This document shows, piece by piece, positions 12,701-21,600 of a DNA stretch of 64,000 nt. The notes under the pieces are model-generated. The model made no database searches. It had not been told where the DNA came from and was given only the letters and a program-made list of their open reading frames with translations. The translations under genes were made by a program, and so were the position numbers. The DNA comes from Pseudeuparius sepicola (taxonomy: Eukaryota > Arthropoda > Insecta > Coleoptera > Anthribidae). Within the stretch, counting starts at the first letter, position 1; each line of letters opens with the position of its first letter. The stretch spans positions 15,701,735 to 15,765,734 of the forward strand of contig OY987307.1 in the NCBI GenBank assembly GCA_963920635.1, in the 5' to 3' direction.

Positions 12701-12919
12701 AAATTTAAAAATCAGCTCAAATTATTTTTTACATATGTGGTTAAATCAGTGTAATGGATCAGAATTAATTATGTGAAACAGACCCCCAACAAATCTATCA
12801 ATTATATTTGTGCTGGATTCAAATATACTATTGTTGTAATTGTAATTTTTCAGTTGCAGATTCCCAAAGGATCAAAATTTGATGACATTGAAAATGTTGA
12901 GGCTGGAGTGGATGGATGA
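525..12919 (+). CDS. Amn: Amnionless-like protein, C-terminal four exons (partial gene)
   Basis: Four exons join in frame by GT-AG splicing: about 525-785, 2962-3133, 9378-9555 and 12854-12919 (stop TGA 12917-12919). The product begins in a luminal segment with two N-glycosylation sequons (NGT, NFT). One hydrophobic span follows in exon 2 (around FWYIFIGTFLGVATFFFVLF), then a cytoplasmic tail with FDNPTY, an FxNPxY-type endocytosis signal. Family knowledge: amnionless is a type I membrane protein that anchors cubilin and supplies FxNPx(F/Y) signals for protein uptake, in insects notably in nephrocytes. The call rests on topology, the tail motif and general resemblance of the luminal piece, not on an alignment. 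The 5' exons lie left of the window. An AATAAA signal sits at 12998-13003, 79 bases past the stop. Another single-pass endocytic protein remains possible. Confidence 0.55.
1031..1767 (+). mobile_element. PIF/Harbinger-type element with decayed transposase start
   Basis: Inverted terminal repeats of about 40 bp begin AGCCGGGTTTCCACC on the left and end in the complement on the right. They are flanked by TAA at 1028-1030 and 1768-1770, the 3-bp duplication type of PIF/Harbinger. Inside, from ATG 1236, a degraded reading frame resembles the N-terminus of HARBI1-like transposases: a KRRYW motif, then after a two-base insertion near 1335, RPSLRR and a segment containing LLQDLREADISLG and FLRMS. 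No catalytic region remains, so the copy cannot move by itself. Confidence 0.65.
2726..2830 (+). repeat. Interspersed retroposon-like 3' end with ATT tail (copy 1)
   Basis: A phrase containing CCCGCACAAGCATGTGGTTG and CTTCTGGGGTACTC ends in an ATT microsatellite. The same phrase, in either orientation, recurs near 5785-5850, 22470-22575, 38045-38110 and 43650-43680. A shared end plus a variable trinucleotide tail fits the 3' end of a non-LTR retroposon or SINE, but no promoter-like head is seen. Confidence 0.5.
2962..3133 (+). CDS. Amn: Amnionless-like gene, transmembrane exon
   Basis: The acceptor is a T-rich tract ending CAG at 2961 and the donor is AG|GTAAGAA at 3133/3134. The exon joins phase 1 to phase 2 and encodes 57 residues containing the only membrane span (about 22 hydrophobic residues), followed by a basic stretch (ISRAIRNAR) that fits a stop-transfer signal on the cytoplasmic side. 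Confidence 0.65.
3236..3695. mobile_element. TA-flanked foldback MITE, family related to the 26778-28356 element
   Basis: The ends CAGTGTTTCCCCATATTG and (complement) CAGTGTGTCCCTGGATTT are inverted, and each is flanked by TA. The interior shares long phrases with the 27.5-28.35 kb element. It is about 460 bp with no coding capacity, of Tc1/mariner MITE type. Confidence 0.65.
3696..4952. other. Intron stretch, no gene seen
   Basis: AT-rich intron of the amnionless-like gene. It holds a TTTA run near 4047-4062 that leads into a phrase resembling a retroposon end, and several near-repeats of the 3236 family between 3720 and 3930. Nothing coding is supported. Confidence 0.4.
4953..5433. mobile_element. 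Foldback element carrying a hammerhead ribozyme
   Basis: Two nearly identical inverted arms (4957-about 5075 and about 5305-5429) flank a 230-bp centre, and TTAA occurs at both outer edges (4953-4956, 5430-5433). The right arm begins where the hammerhead at 5262-5332 has its predicted cleavage site. No protein is encoded. Hammerheads in animal genomes are known in Penelope-like retroelements and retrozymes, and an inverted arrangement of partial copies fits that origin. Confidence 0.6.
5262..5332 (+). ncRNA. Hammerhead ribozyme candidate (type I)
   Basis: Read directly: CTGATGA (5280-5286), stem II GGGC/GCCC (5287-5290, 5297-5300) closed by CAACAA, then GAAAC (5301-5305). Stem III ACAGG/CCTGT (5304-5308, 5311-5315) has a 2-base loop, followed by C5316 as cleavage-site base in a GTC triplet. 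Outer stem I is a perfect 9-bp pairing of 5262-5270 with 5324-5332. All conserved core bases of a hammerhead are present. The weak point is the pair next to the core in stem I (C5279-A5317), a mismatch. Short stem III is typical of Penelope-like and retrozyme hammerheads. Confidence 0.7.
5434..7740. other. Intron stretch, no gene seen
   Basis: AT-rich intron. It has one copy of the ATT-tailed repeat near 5785-5850 and a CG-rich patch near 6090-6140 with no recognised function. A 79-codon frame at 7207-7446 has no family resemblance and is probably chance. Confidence 0.4.
7746..8430. mobile_element. Decayed Tc1/mariner-type MITE and an inverted repeat
   Basis: The left edge, TA then CAGTGCCCGCCAAAAAGTCT, resembles Tc1/mariner termini; no matching right end was found. 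Inside, 7978-8045 and about 8370-8427 form inverted arms (each includes the phrase ATGAAAATCGTAGTAGGCTC or its complement). Confidence 0.4.
8600..8690 (-). pseudogene. tRNA-like remnant
   Basis: Read on the - strand, a D-arm-like phrase (GTAGTCTAACTGGTAAACGC) is followed about 35 bases later by a B-box-like GGTTCAAATCCCA. The T-stem pairs poorly and the acceptor strands do not match well, so this is a decayed tRNA copy or the head of a tRNA-derived SINE rather than a working tRNA. The adjacent 8440-8600 holds two imperfect 95-110 bp direct repeats ending in the same phrase. Confidence 0.35.
9378..9555 (+). CDS. Amn: Amnionless-like gene, cytoplasmic tail exon with FxNPxY motif
   Basis: The acceptor is TTTCAG at 9377 and the donor GAT|GTAAGT at 9555/9556. 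The exon encodes FNARPLSSYMFARYDANEDR and continues to VSFDNPTYTKN, where FDNPTY is an endocytosis signal of FxNPxY type. It ends in phase 0. Confidence 0.65.
9613..10233. mobile_element. TA-flanked foldback MITE, distant member of the 3236/27488 family
   Basis: The ends CAGGACCCAGATCG and (complement) CAGGGTGGACCCAGAT are flanked by TA. The arms share a phrase with GGGGATCAGCCTTGCTTG. About 620 bp in the last intron of the amnionless-like gene; no coding capacity. Confidence 0.55.
11031..12660. mobile_element. Truncated foldback element, interrupted by a nested insertion
   Basis: The left terminus CACTGTGTCCCGGATAAG matches the intact copy at 38666-40207. The sequence is interrupted at about 11119-12228 by another element, then resumes with the same internal sequence as the 38-40 kb copy and stops near 12650 without a right arm. 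A 77-codon frame at 12388-12621 corresponds to the internal segment of the complete copy and has no recognised family. Confidence 0.55.
11119..12228. mobile_element. Nested element with TGGGGAACTTG termini
   Basis: It starts TGGGGAACTTGCAC and ends with the complement CAAGTTCCCCA. Removing it restores exactly the uninterrupted order seen in the 38.7-kb copy, with at most a 2-bp AT duplication. It contains a 60-bp-arm hairpin (about 11525-11655) and no recognisable gene. Confidence 0.5.
12854..12919 (+). CDS. Amn: Amnionless-like gene, terminal exon
   Basis: The acceptor is TTTTTCAG ending at 12853; a second in-frame AG six bases on (12859) is possible. It encodes an acidic end (FDDIENVEAGVDG) and TGA. 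AATAAA lies at 12998-13003. Confidence 0.6.
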   Translation: MQIPKGSKFDDIENVEAGVDG

Positions 12920-13045
12920 AACTGCTGTTAAAATGTTCTATTGAGCTCAGTCATTATCTGTTTTTGATGTTGCGCGTCTGGATGTAATTTTAATGGCAAT
13001 AAAGTAATATATTATAAATAGCTAGTTTACGGCTGTGTAGTTTTA

Positions 13046-13983
13046 CTTAGTAGATAAAATAACGAGTTTTGCAGCCAGAAAGGTATATATTAACTTCTTT
13101 TTATAATACCAAGCTTTCGGTCTACTTCGTGACCTTCATCAGGGCTAGAAAATTATTTAAATTATTAGAAAATATTGAGAAAAGGTTGAAATTTTACTCA
13201 CAATTATGTTGAAGTTTTTTACCAATATTAAAACCAGATAGATTTTAGGTTTAAAAGGGCCAGAAAAAGGTTTTTACATAATTTCGTGTGAAAATTTATA
13301 CCGTCAATTTTGTTTGTAATTGTTTTTTGTTAATAAGGTAATTTAGTTTCAAAAAACAAAAGATAAATTTATAATAAGAAAAAATGTTTTTTAGGTTATC
13401 ATCAAAAAGTGTCAGAAAACTTGGTGTGATACAAGGTTAGAAATAACCTTAGTTGATATAAGGTTATGTTACAACATTCTGGAAATCCAAATTTTTATAT
13501 ATAATTATTATAAGATGTAAGAGTTACAATGAAATATTAATAGATGTATTGTTATTAGAATTATTTAAAGATAAAATAAAACAGTATATGGAACTTAAAT
13601 CTTTGATGTCTGTTTTTTTATTAATAGACTTGTTATCATTATTAATTTCAACCATTTCAAGAAATAACCTTTTATTAAGATTTTTTTCCCTATGTAATAT
13701 TGAAACATTATCAAATTTAAAATGATGACCTGTTATAAAAGCATGTTCACTTTTTGAAACTAAATTACCTTATTAACAAAAAACAATTACAAACAAAATT
13801 GACGGTATAAATTTTCACACGAAATTATGTAAAAACCTTTTTCTGGCCCTTTTAAACCTAAAATCTATCTGGTTTTAATATTGGTAAAAAACTTCAACAT
13901 AATTGTGAGTAAAATTTCAACCTTTTCTCAATATTTTCTAATAATTTTCTGGCTGCAAAACTCGTTATTTTATCTACTAAGTA
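13046..13983. mobile_element. Foldback element with a hammerhead-like core in the left arm
   Basis: Arms of about 300 bp are inverted around a centre near 13400-13740, and outermost bases match for 30 bp or more (TTACTTAGTAGATAAAATAA and complement). The left arm carries an extra 70-bp segment (about 13080-13150) with a - strand CTGATGA...GAAA motif (13142-13115). No protein coding is seen. It lies between the converging genes. Confidence 0.55.
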
Positions 13984-14377
13984 ATATATTATTCTAGTTC
14001 GGCAAATAATTATGATTCACAATTTTTTAACAACTCAATACCAACCTAAATGCCCATGAAGCTGACAGAAAGGACGAACTTCGGATATTTTGCGACTTGA
14101 CATTGCCTGTAAAAATAGTTATTTTACTACCTCTATTATTGGCTGTCTTGCTAGCTATCTACTAAATTAAATACATCAGTACAGTCTGGATTCATTATAA
14201 TTCTAGCTAAATACCAGAAGACACTGACAGCTCTAATAGTTGCCAACTTTGGATCTTGAAAATTGAAACTGACAGTTACAGTCGGAAAACTAATCGGCGG
14301 ACTTACTATAATACAATTTCCCGCCCGCATTACAACCCAAGAAAGTAAAACACATGATATATTTTCATTTTATACTT
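13984..14377. other. Intergenic gap between the converging genes
   Basis: About 390 bases with no recognised element, presumably holding the 3' UTR and polyadenylation site of the - strand gene. No AATAAA is visible on the - strand here. Confidence 0.4.
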
Positions 14378-15663
14378 TTATACATGTTGACAAGATTTTT
14401 TGTGCTTTAATATGTCAATTGGAGTTAAAAGTAGTTCTTTCCTACACTTATTACAATGATAACTTATGGAATTTGCTTTCACCTTAGTCACTTCATCACT
14501 CTTTTTTTCAGCTATTTCCACTGTACTTTTGCAAAATCGTTCATGCTGCATCAGCTTAAATATGGAACAGTTTATTTTTCCATTCACACAATTATTACAT
14601 TCCAATGGGGTACTATTAATTTCTTCCCAAATGTTTAACATCCATTCTTCTTCTATCAAACAATTATACACAACGTTTTCTGTAACATTTACTCCGCCTT
14701 TTTCCATATTTTTCGTCATTGAATAGTCAGGATCAAATGGATTTTTACTCTTTTCATTAATTCTCTCAATATCATATATGTCATAAGTATGATTGTATAT
14801 TTGCTTTAAATCCGCAGGTAATAACCTTTTAACGTTACATGAAACATCTAAATTCATGAACTTAATTAAATCTTCTACAAAGTAAAATATTTCCTGCTTT
14901 TCAGAGTCTCTGATATTTAGTAATGGATTTTCTAGCATTACTTCAAGTTTAGTCTTCCACTTTTTTCTCAGGTCTATCGCTTTCAACAACAACATTTTCC
15001 CTTGTCCAAAGTATGGCACATCAACTTGCAAGAATTCATCAACCACAAACCTTGTAAGAGTTGAATTTGTTGTTATTGTTTTCCCAAACAATAATAATGT
15101 GTGAAGACATGGCATTCTCATAGTATTAACTAAGTACACCTTCTTTGTTTCCAATATTGACTGATACACTAAAATTTGATGTTTCTTACTAATTGGTCTT
15201 TTACTGAAGTAACCAGGTGGGGGTACTTCAATATCATCATTGTGGATTTCTAGTACTTCGGTATTATTTGCGAAATAACTCATAGGCCTCAAAAATACAT
15301 AGTTTTTATTTTTAGTGTGGTAAAGCTTCTCTGATACAGTTTTTGAGGAGTTGTGTTCATCTTCAACTGCGACCTGTGGATAAAACCCACTTGTTACTAT
15401 TAATTTCAGCATCATCAATTGCTTATAACTATCTGCAGTCGTTTCGTTTAGTAACTTCTGTAATTTTTTGAAATTATTTACGATATGGAACTCTACATCC
15501 CTTATATCAGTTCTTTCATCATTTTTGCTTTCATCAGAGTACATATCATACTTCAGTTGTTTCTTCTGTTGTGATATGCTCTCATTTTTTAATTTGTATC
15601 TCAATGATTTTAAGTGCTTAAGTTCTCCATGGCGAATGGCCCTTTCACTACTTGACAGATCAC
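14378..15663 (-). CDS. DHX34: DHX34 exon 10 (C-terminal domain and stop)
   Basis: Acceptor ATTTTAG at 15664; stop at 14380-14378. It covers the OB-type region and the DHX34-specific C-terminus, with two Cys-rich segments; the last ([20 protein letters not shown]) has a C-x2-C-x13-H-x3-C pattern. Confidence 0.95.
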
Positions 15664-18600
15664 CTAAAATGTTATTTTATTTAATTGATTTTGAATGTTG
15701 ATAATTTTTAATAAACATTGTTTGAGATAAGCAGTCCCATTAAACAAGACTTAACTGTCAAAAAAGAAATATGTCCAAAAGAATTTGGAATAATCACGAT
15801 TTGAATTCTTAACATTTACTTTATTAAGTAATCTAGAAAATTAACAATAATTTCAATAATCAGGGCTGTTGTAAACAACAGAAAACTAAAAAAAAATGAA
15901 AAGTGGGTTTTAAATACGACAATGTGAGGTCTATTTGCGTGAAAAAAATATTATGGAAATTTTGGAAATAGGAATGATGACCTCATCAATTATATTTTTC
16001 TCAGAGACGTACCCGAATTTTTTCATACAGTGACCGGCAGAAAGTTGGACACATATGGAAAACTTTTTTATTATTAATTTCTCAGAAAATTTTATTATTG
16101 ATAAAAGTTGGTGCATCATTTCAAACTCAAAACGCATATACCAAAATTTAAATATCTCTTTTTGGATACGAGGTAGATTCAAAAATGTCAAAATAGCTCA
16201 AGAGTAAACTACCCTTATTTTTTAAAATACGGTAAAAAGTTACTTACAAAGTTGTTTGGAATCAAAAGTAGATGTCAGATTTAAAGTCAAAGCCACCTAG
16301 TCAAAAAAAAAGAAATTTAACTTTTTTGTATTTTTTTCGATCACCCTGTGTATTACTAAAAAACAAAATACCGCAAGCGCAACTTATCATCGGATAACAC
16401 ATGAATTTGCTACTTAACTATAATTTTGTTCGATTAGCAGCTAGAAATTTAAATTAATCGAAATCAGAGTTTAAAAATATTAAATTTTTGTGTCCATTGA
16501 ATAAAATAAGTAGTTTTTTTGGCAAATTTTAATAATAAGTAATTTAAATGAAAACAGTAACTAAAAATAAATTTGCCAAAAAATTTGTTCAACTCTGTTT
16601 GCCTTTGGGACAGCAGCATTTTAGGATTCTCAATAGCGGAGAGGACATTATCCATTTCATTATCTTCGTTACCTGTTATATTTTTTCTATGTGGTACTTG
16701 ACATTTATTTTGCACTGAACCGAACTGCTTAAAACTCCTAAGAATTTTTGCCACAGTTGAGTAGTTGACGTTTTTGTCTGGATGTCGTTCATTGAAAATA
16801 TCTGATGTTTCTCGACAAGTATGATAATTATCACCGTGTATTAAAACAATTTCAACTTTATCTTGAACACTAAGTGCAGGCATAGTTGCAGAATGACAAT
16901 AACGGAGTTTGACATGTAAAATAATTCTTCGCCGACAATTATTGTTTTCAAAGCCAACTTTGCAAGAGTTATTATTGGCCATAGCATGGATTATCCTATT
17001 AATCTCGTATTTTGTTCGATAGGAGGTACCTCTAAGCAAATTTATTTTTAGTTACTGTTTTCATTTAAATTACTTATTATTAAAATTTGTCAAAAAAACT
17101 ACTTACTTTATTCAATGGACACAAAAATTTAATATTTTTAAACTCTGATTTCGATTAATTTAATTTTCTAGCTGCTAATCGAACAAAATTAAAGTTAAGT
17201 AACAAATTCATGTGTTATTTTTTTTGTAATACACAGGGTGATCGAAAAAATACAAAAAAGTTAAATTTCTTTTTTTTGACTAGGTGGCTGTGACTTTAAA
17301 TCTGACATCCACTTTTGATTCCAAACAACTTTTGTAAGTAACTTTTTACCGTATTTTAAAAAATAAGGGTACTTTACTCTTGAGCTATTTTGACATTTTT
17401 GAATCTACCTCGTATCCAAAAAGAGATATTTAAATTTTGGTATGTGCGTCTTGGGTTTGAAATGATGCACCAACTTTTATCAAGAATAAAATTTTCTGAA
17501 AAATTAATAATAAAAAAGTTTTCCATTTGTGTCCAACTTTCTGCCGGTCACTGTATATGCAAAGCCAAAGTACTAAACAGTGCAAAACCTTAAATCTCCC
17601 TATTTATAAAATTTGGGTGAGTTTTTAAATTCATCATAAAAGTATTTAGGCAATTATGCACATTTACTGAAATGATGTCAATGATTGTGCTGTGTTGCAA
17701 GCTTATTCAGGGCTCGGAATGGACTGAAACAATGTTCCGGTTCGTCGAGTTCGTGTAATATTTGCTTGAATTGTTCTGGTTCATGAGAAGCTACTACCAA
17801 CCATTCCGGGTGGTGAAAATCCCTGAAACCTCTAGTTCTGGCAACGTTGCAGCCCAGGGTTGTCTCAGAGTTGGCGCCTCAGGGCTGTTGTAAACGACAG
17901 CAAATTTTTGAAAAAATTGAAACGTGGCTCTTAAATGAGACCATAGCCGATTTCACGGTATTTAGTTATGTCATTCACCCGGCTTCAGTTATAATGCATG
18001 ATGTCGTGAAGTAGCCCTTCATAACATTGATTAGGCATTAATTTGTGACATAATTTTAGTTTCAAAAATCAAGTAAGCCTTGAAACATAAAAAAAACTGA
18101 TTGTTCCCACTTGCAAAAGGTCATTTCTGTAGAATTTACGACAAAATGTTATTAAAGAAAGTTCTTCAGAATAGAACCACACTGAGTAATTGCATAAAAT
18201 TTAAAAAAAAAACCTAAGCCTACTTTAAGGTGGGTAATATCGCCCATTTCTGCGTAATAATAGTAAGGTATATAGTTTCTGTGCTTTGTTGGCTGAATTT
18301 TTTGAACACTTCCTCTGCAACTTCTGTCTTGCCTACATCAAATGCCGATTTAGAAGGTTATATACTGTTTTAAAAGCTATATACTGTCTGAAGTAATCGG
18401 GAGGAAATTAGCTACCACCACAGACCTTCACTACATCAGCTCTTCCCATACAGAAACTCTAGTCATTTGACATATCTAATAAAATGGATAGAATAGAGTA
18501 GTAAAATGGTGTAATATAAGATTCGAATCAAGCCCATCTCCTTACAAGAATACAATAGTGCTTACTTACCACTATCAATTTTTGGTAGCAATCCAGCCTC

Positions 18601-21600
18601 ACATAAAATATCTCTAAACTGCTCTAGTAACTTAGTTGCCTCATAAAACCGTTGTTCTTCCAAACAACGTTTCCTAGACCACAACTTCGAGTTTTCAGAT
18701 TTCTTTCTTAAATGTGCTGGTCCAGAAGTTTGTTTTAAGGAAAGCCTGTAAATAATTAACAGATGTGTATAAGGAGCAAGGCCGGTCCAGGCTTCTTGCT
18801 CCTAAGTTGAAATCATAATTTGCCATCCCCCTTCCTTAACTACATTATGTAGATATGTATTACTGAGAAAACATCATATAAATTTCAGATACTTTTTACA
18901 AATCACGGCTTGTAGATATGTTAAGTGTAATGAATATCACGGACGGGTTCAAAGACAAAGATTTTATTTAACTTGTTTTAAAATAAGCCAAGCTTTCGTT
19001 CCTATTTTGGAACTTATTCAGGACTAAACAGTTATTTGTAATAATGTAAATATTAAAAAAAATTAAATTATAAAAAGTACCTATTTTTAAGTTAAAAATT
19101 ATTAAAAATACATTTCCATTTTTCTCTCACCATAATACTTTTTTTAAAAGGATTATAAAGATTATAAATATAAAAATTAGGTATAATGTTTCAAAATATC
19201 ACGGACGGGTTCAAAGACAAAGATTTTATTTAACTTGTTTTAAAATAAGCCAAGCTTTCGTTCCTATTTTGGAACTTATTCAGGACTAAACAGTTATTTG
19301 TAATAATGTAAATATTAAAAAAAAATTAAATTATAAAAAGTACCTATTTTTAAGTTAAAAATTATTAAAAATACATTTCCATTTTTCTCTCACCATAATA
19401 CTTTTTTTAAAAGGATATAATGTTTCAAGATATTAAAAAGTTGTTATAAAAATTTCAATAGTTACACATATTATTGTTTTTCATTTTTGGTAAAATAATG
19501 AAAAACTGGGAGAAAATTGGTGATATTATTCTAGGTTATTATAAACAAAAAAATTGTGAGATTTAACGTCAAGAGACAAAAAAAATATTAAGGTTATAGT
19601 TGACAGAAAAGAAAATTTGGCATTTTTTGACAATTATAAATAGGTACAACATTTTAAATTACATAATATTGTCATGTGTAACTATTGAAATTCTTATAAC
19701 AACTTTTTAATGTCTTGAAACATTATACCTAATTTTTATATTTGTAATCTTTATAATCCTTTTTATAATTTAATTTTTTTTTAAATATTTATATTATTAC
19801 AAATAAATTTTTAGTCCTGAAGAAGTTCCAAAAGAGGAACGAAAGCTTGGATTATTTTAAAAGAAGTTAATTAAAGTCTTTGGCTTTGAACCCATGATAT
19901 ACATCACACCAAACTACTCGATTTTTCATTGTTTCAAAAGTGAGCAAAATAGGAACTTTGCGCACTATGATTTTGGGTGAGAAGAAAGTCATCAAGTCAT
20001 AGAACTTTAGTCAGCCGCAAGGGTAAACAATAATAATTAGTTATTTAGTCAAGAATGATTTTAACTGGCTTTTTTATAAACTTAAAACGCTTGTAGACAA
20101 AATATTGTATTCAACTCGTGCTATTGTACTGTTGTGCTGAAAACAGGCACGAAAATACATTATTTTCGGACATACTGTTACGAAAAACTACAAATTTGTC
20201 CATGGTCATTTTGCACAGAAGAACAGACAAAAGTATGAGGCAAAACCTAACTTATTTTATTTGATTTTGAAAAATGCACCATTTGTGTCATATCGACTGG
20301 GCCCATATTAAATAAATTCACTTTAATTTAGAATCTGTAGCGAATTGGGATAAATAAAATATATTAGGTATTATGTGAAAACACAATCTCTTTGGGGGAG
20401 GGGGAAACCAAACATCATAATATGAAGCCATTTTCGAGAAGAGTATGATTGGAAATTTAATATTTCCACGCCCCCTCTTAAAAATTAAATACTATACCTA
20501 CAAATTTAAAATAAAAAACTCCTACACGTTAAGCAGTAATGCCATGTACAGAATACCTTGCCAAGATTACCATCAAGTATATTCAGAGTGATTCTCTAAT
20601 TACTACACAAATTTTAACCAGGGGTAAATATTTCGGTAAAGTTTTCGGACCATTGACCTCGTTCTTTCAAAGTCTGCAATGTTTCCAAACTTGCTCCTTT
20701 CCAGGCTGCGCCGCACGTAAGTCTCTTTTATGCTGTTTGTGGCTGACCGGAAGGCATGCTTATGCAGGTCCATCGAATTAAGAGGGGGTTGCCGACAGCG
20801 AAAATGACGTAAGATTTCGTATTTTTTTAAGTTGTATAGCATAAAATTTAATAACATTTTACCTGGCAAAAATTTAGTACAAACATCTCTGTCTTCATTT
20901 TAATCATAAGATCTTAAAAGCGGTGTTTTGTTCTATGGGTTATGAAAACCTCCGGAAAAATAATAATTCCAGTGCATAGGCTTTTAAGATCTTATGATTA
21001 AAATGAAGACAGAGATGTTTGTACTAAATTTTTGCCAGGTAAAATGTTATTAGGTTTTATGCTATACAACTTAAAAAAATACTAAATCTAACGTCACTTT
21101 CGCTGTCGGCAACCCCCTCTTAATAAGTAGTATGAAAGTCACACAAGGGACAAATTCACAGTGTTTTAGGCAGCCAACTCTAGAGAGGGATAGGTTTCAA
21201 CTTCGTAATAGGTGATAAGGAAGCGCAAAGATCGTATCACATGACTGATGGCTAAGAATGTACAGTTTGTTCAGCGAATGTTCGGCCCTACGTCACAACT
21301 CCCGTCCTTGTCTTACTCATGAATATACGATGGATATCGGTCGTATATTCACGAGTCAGACAAGGACGGGAGTTGTGACGTAGGGCCGAACATTCGCTGA
21401 ACAAACTGTAGTATGGGTGTCGTATAATGGACGAATTTGATGGAAACATTTTCCAACAGCATTTTGAATATAAACTCAATTACAAAACTAAACAGAGTTT
21501 ATTAACCTTTGTACATACAAAAAACATAAAACTGTAGCTCGGGAAACCAAAACAATGCCAAAACACCATCAAGACCAATTTCTTGTGAATCTTTTATCTA

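Noticed and set aside
19015..19021. Active hammerhead at the first 19-kb copy
   Set aside because: The core reads CTGAATA, replacing an essential G, so it is listed only as hammerhead-like.
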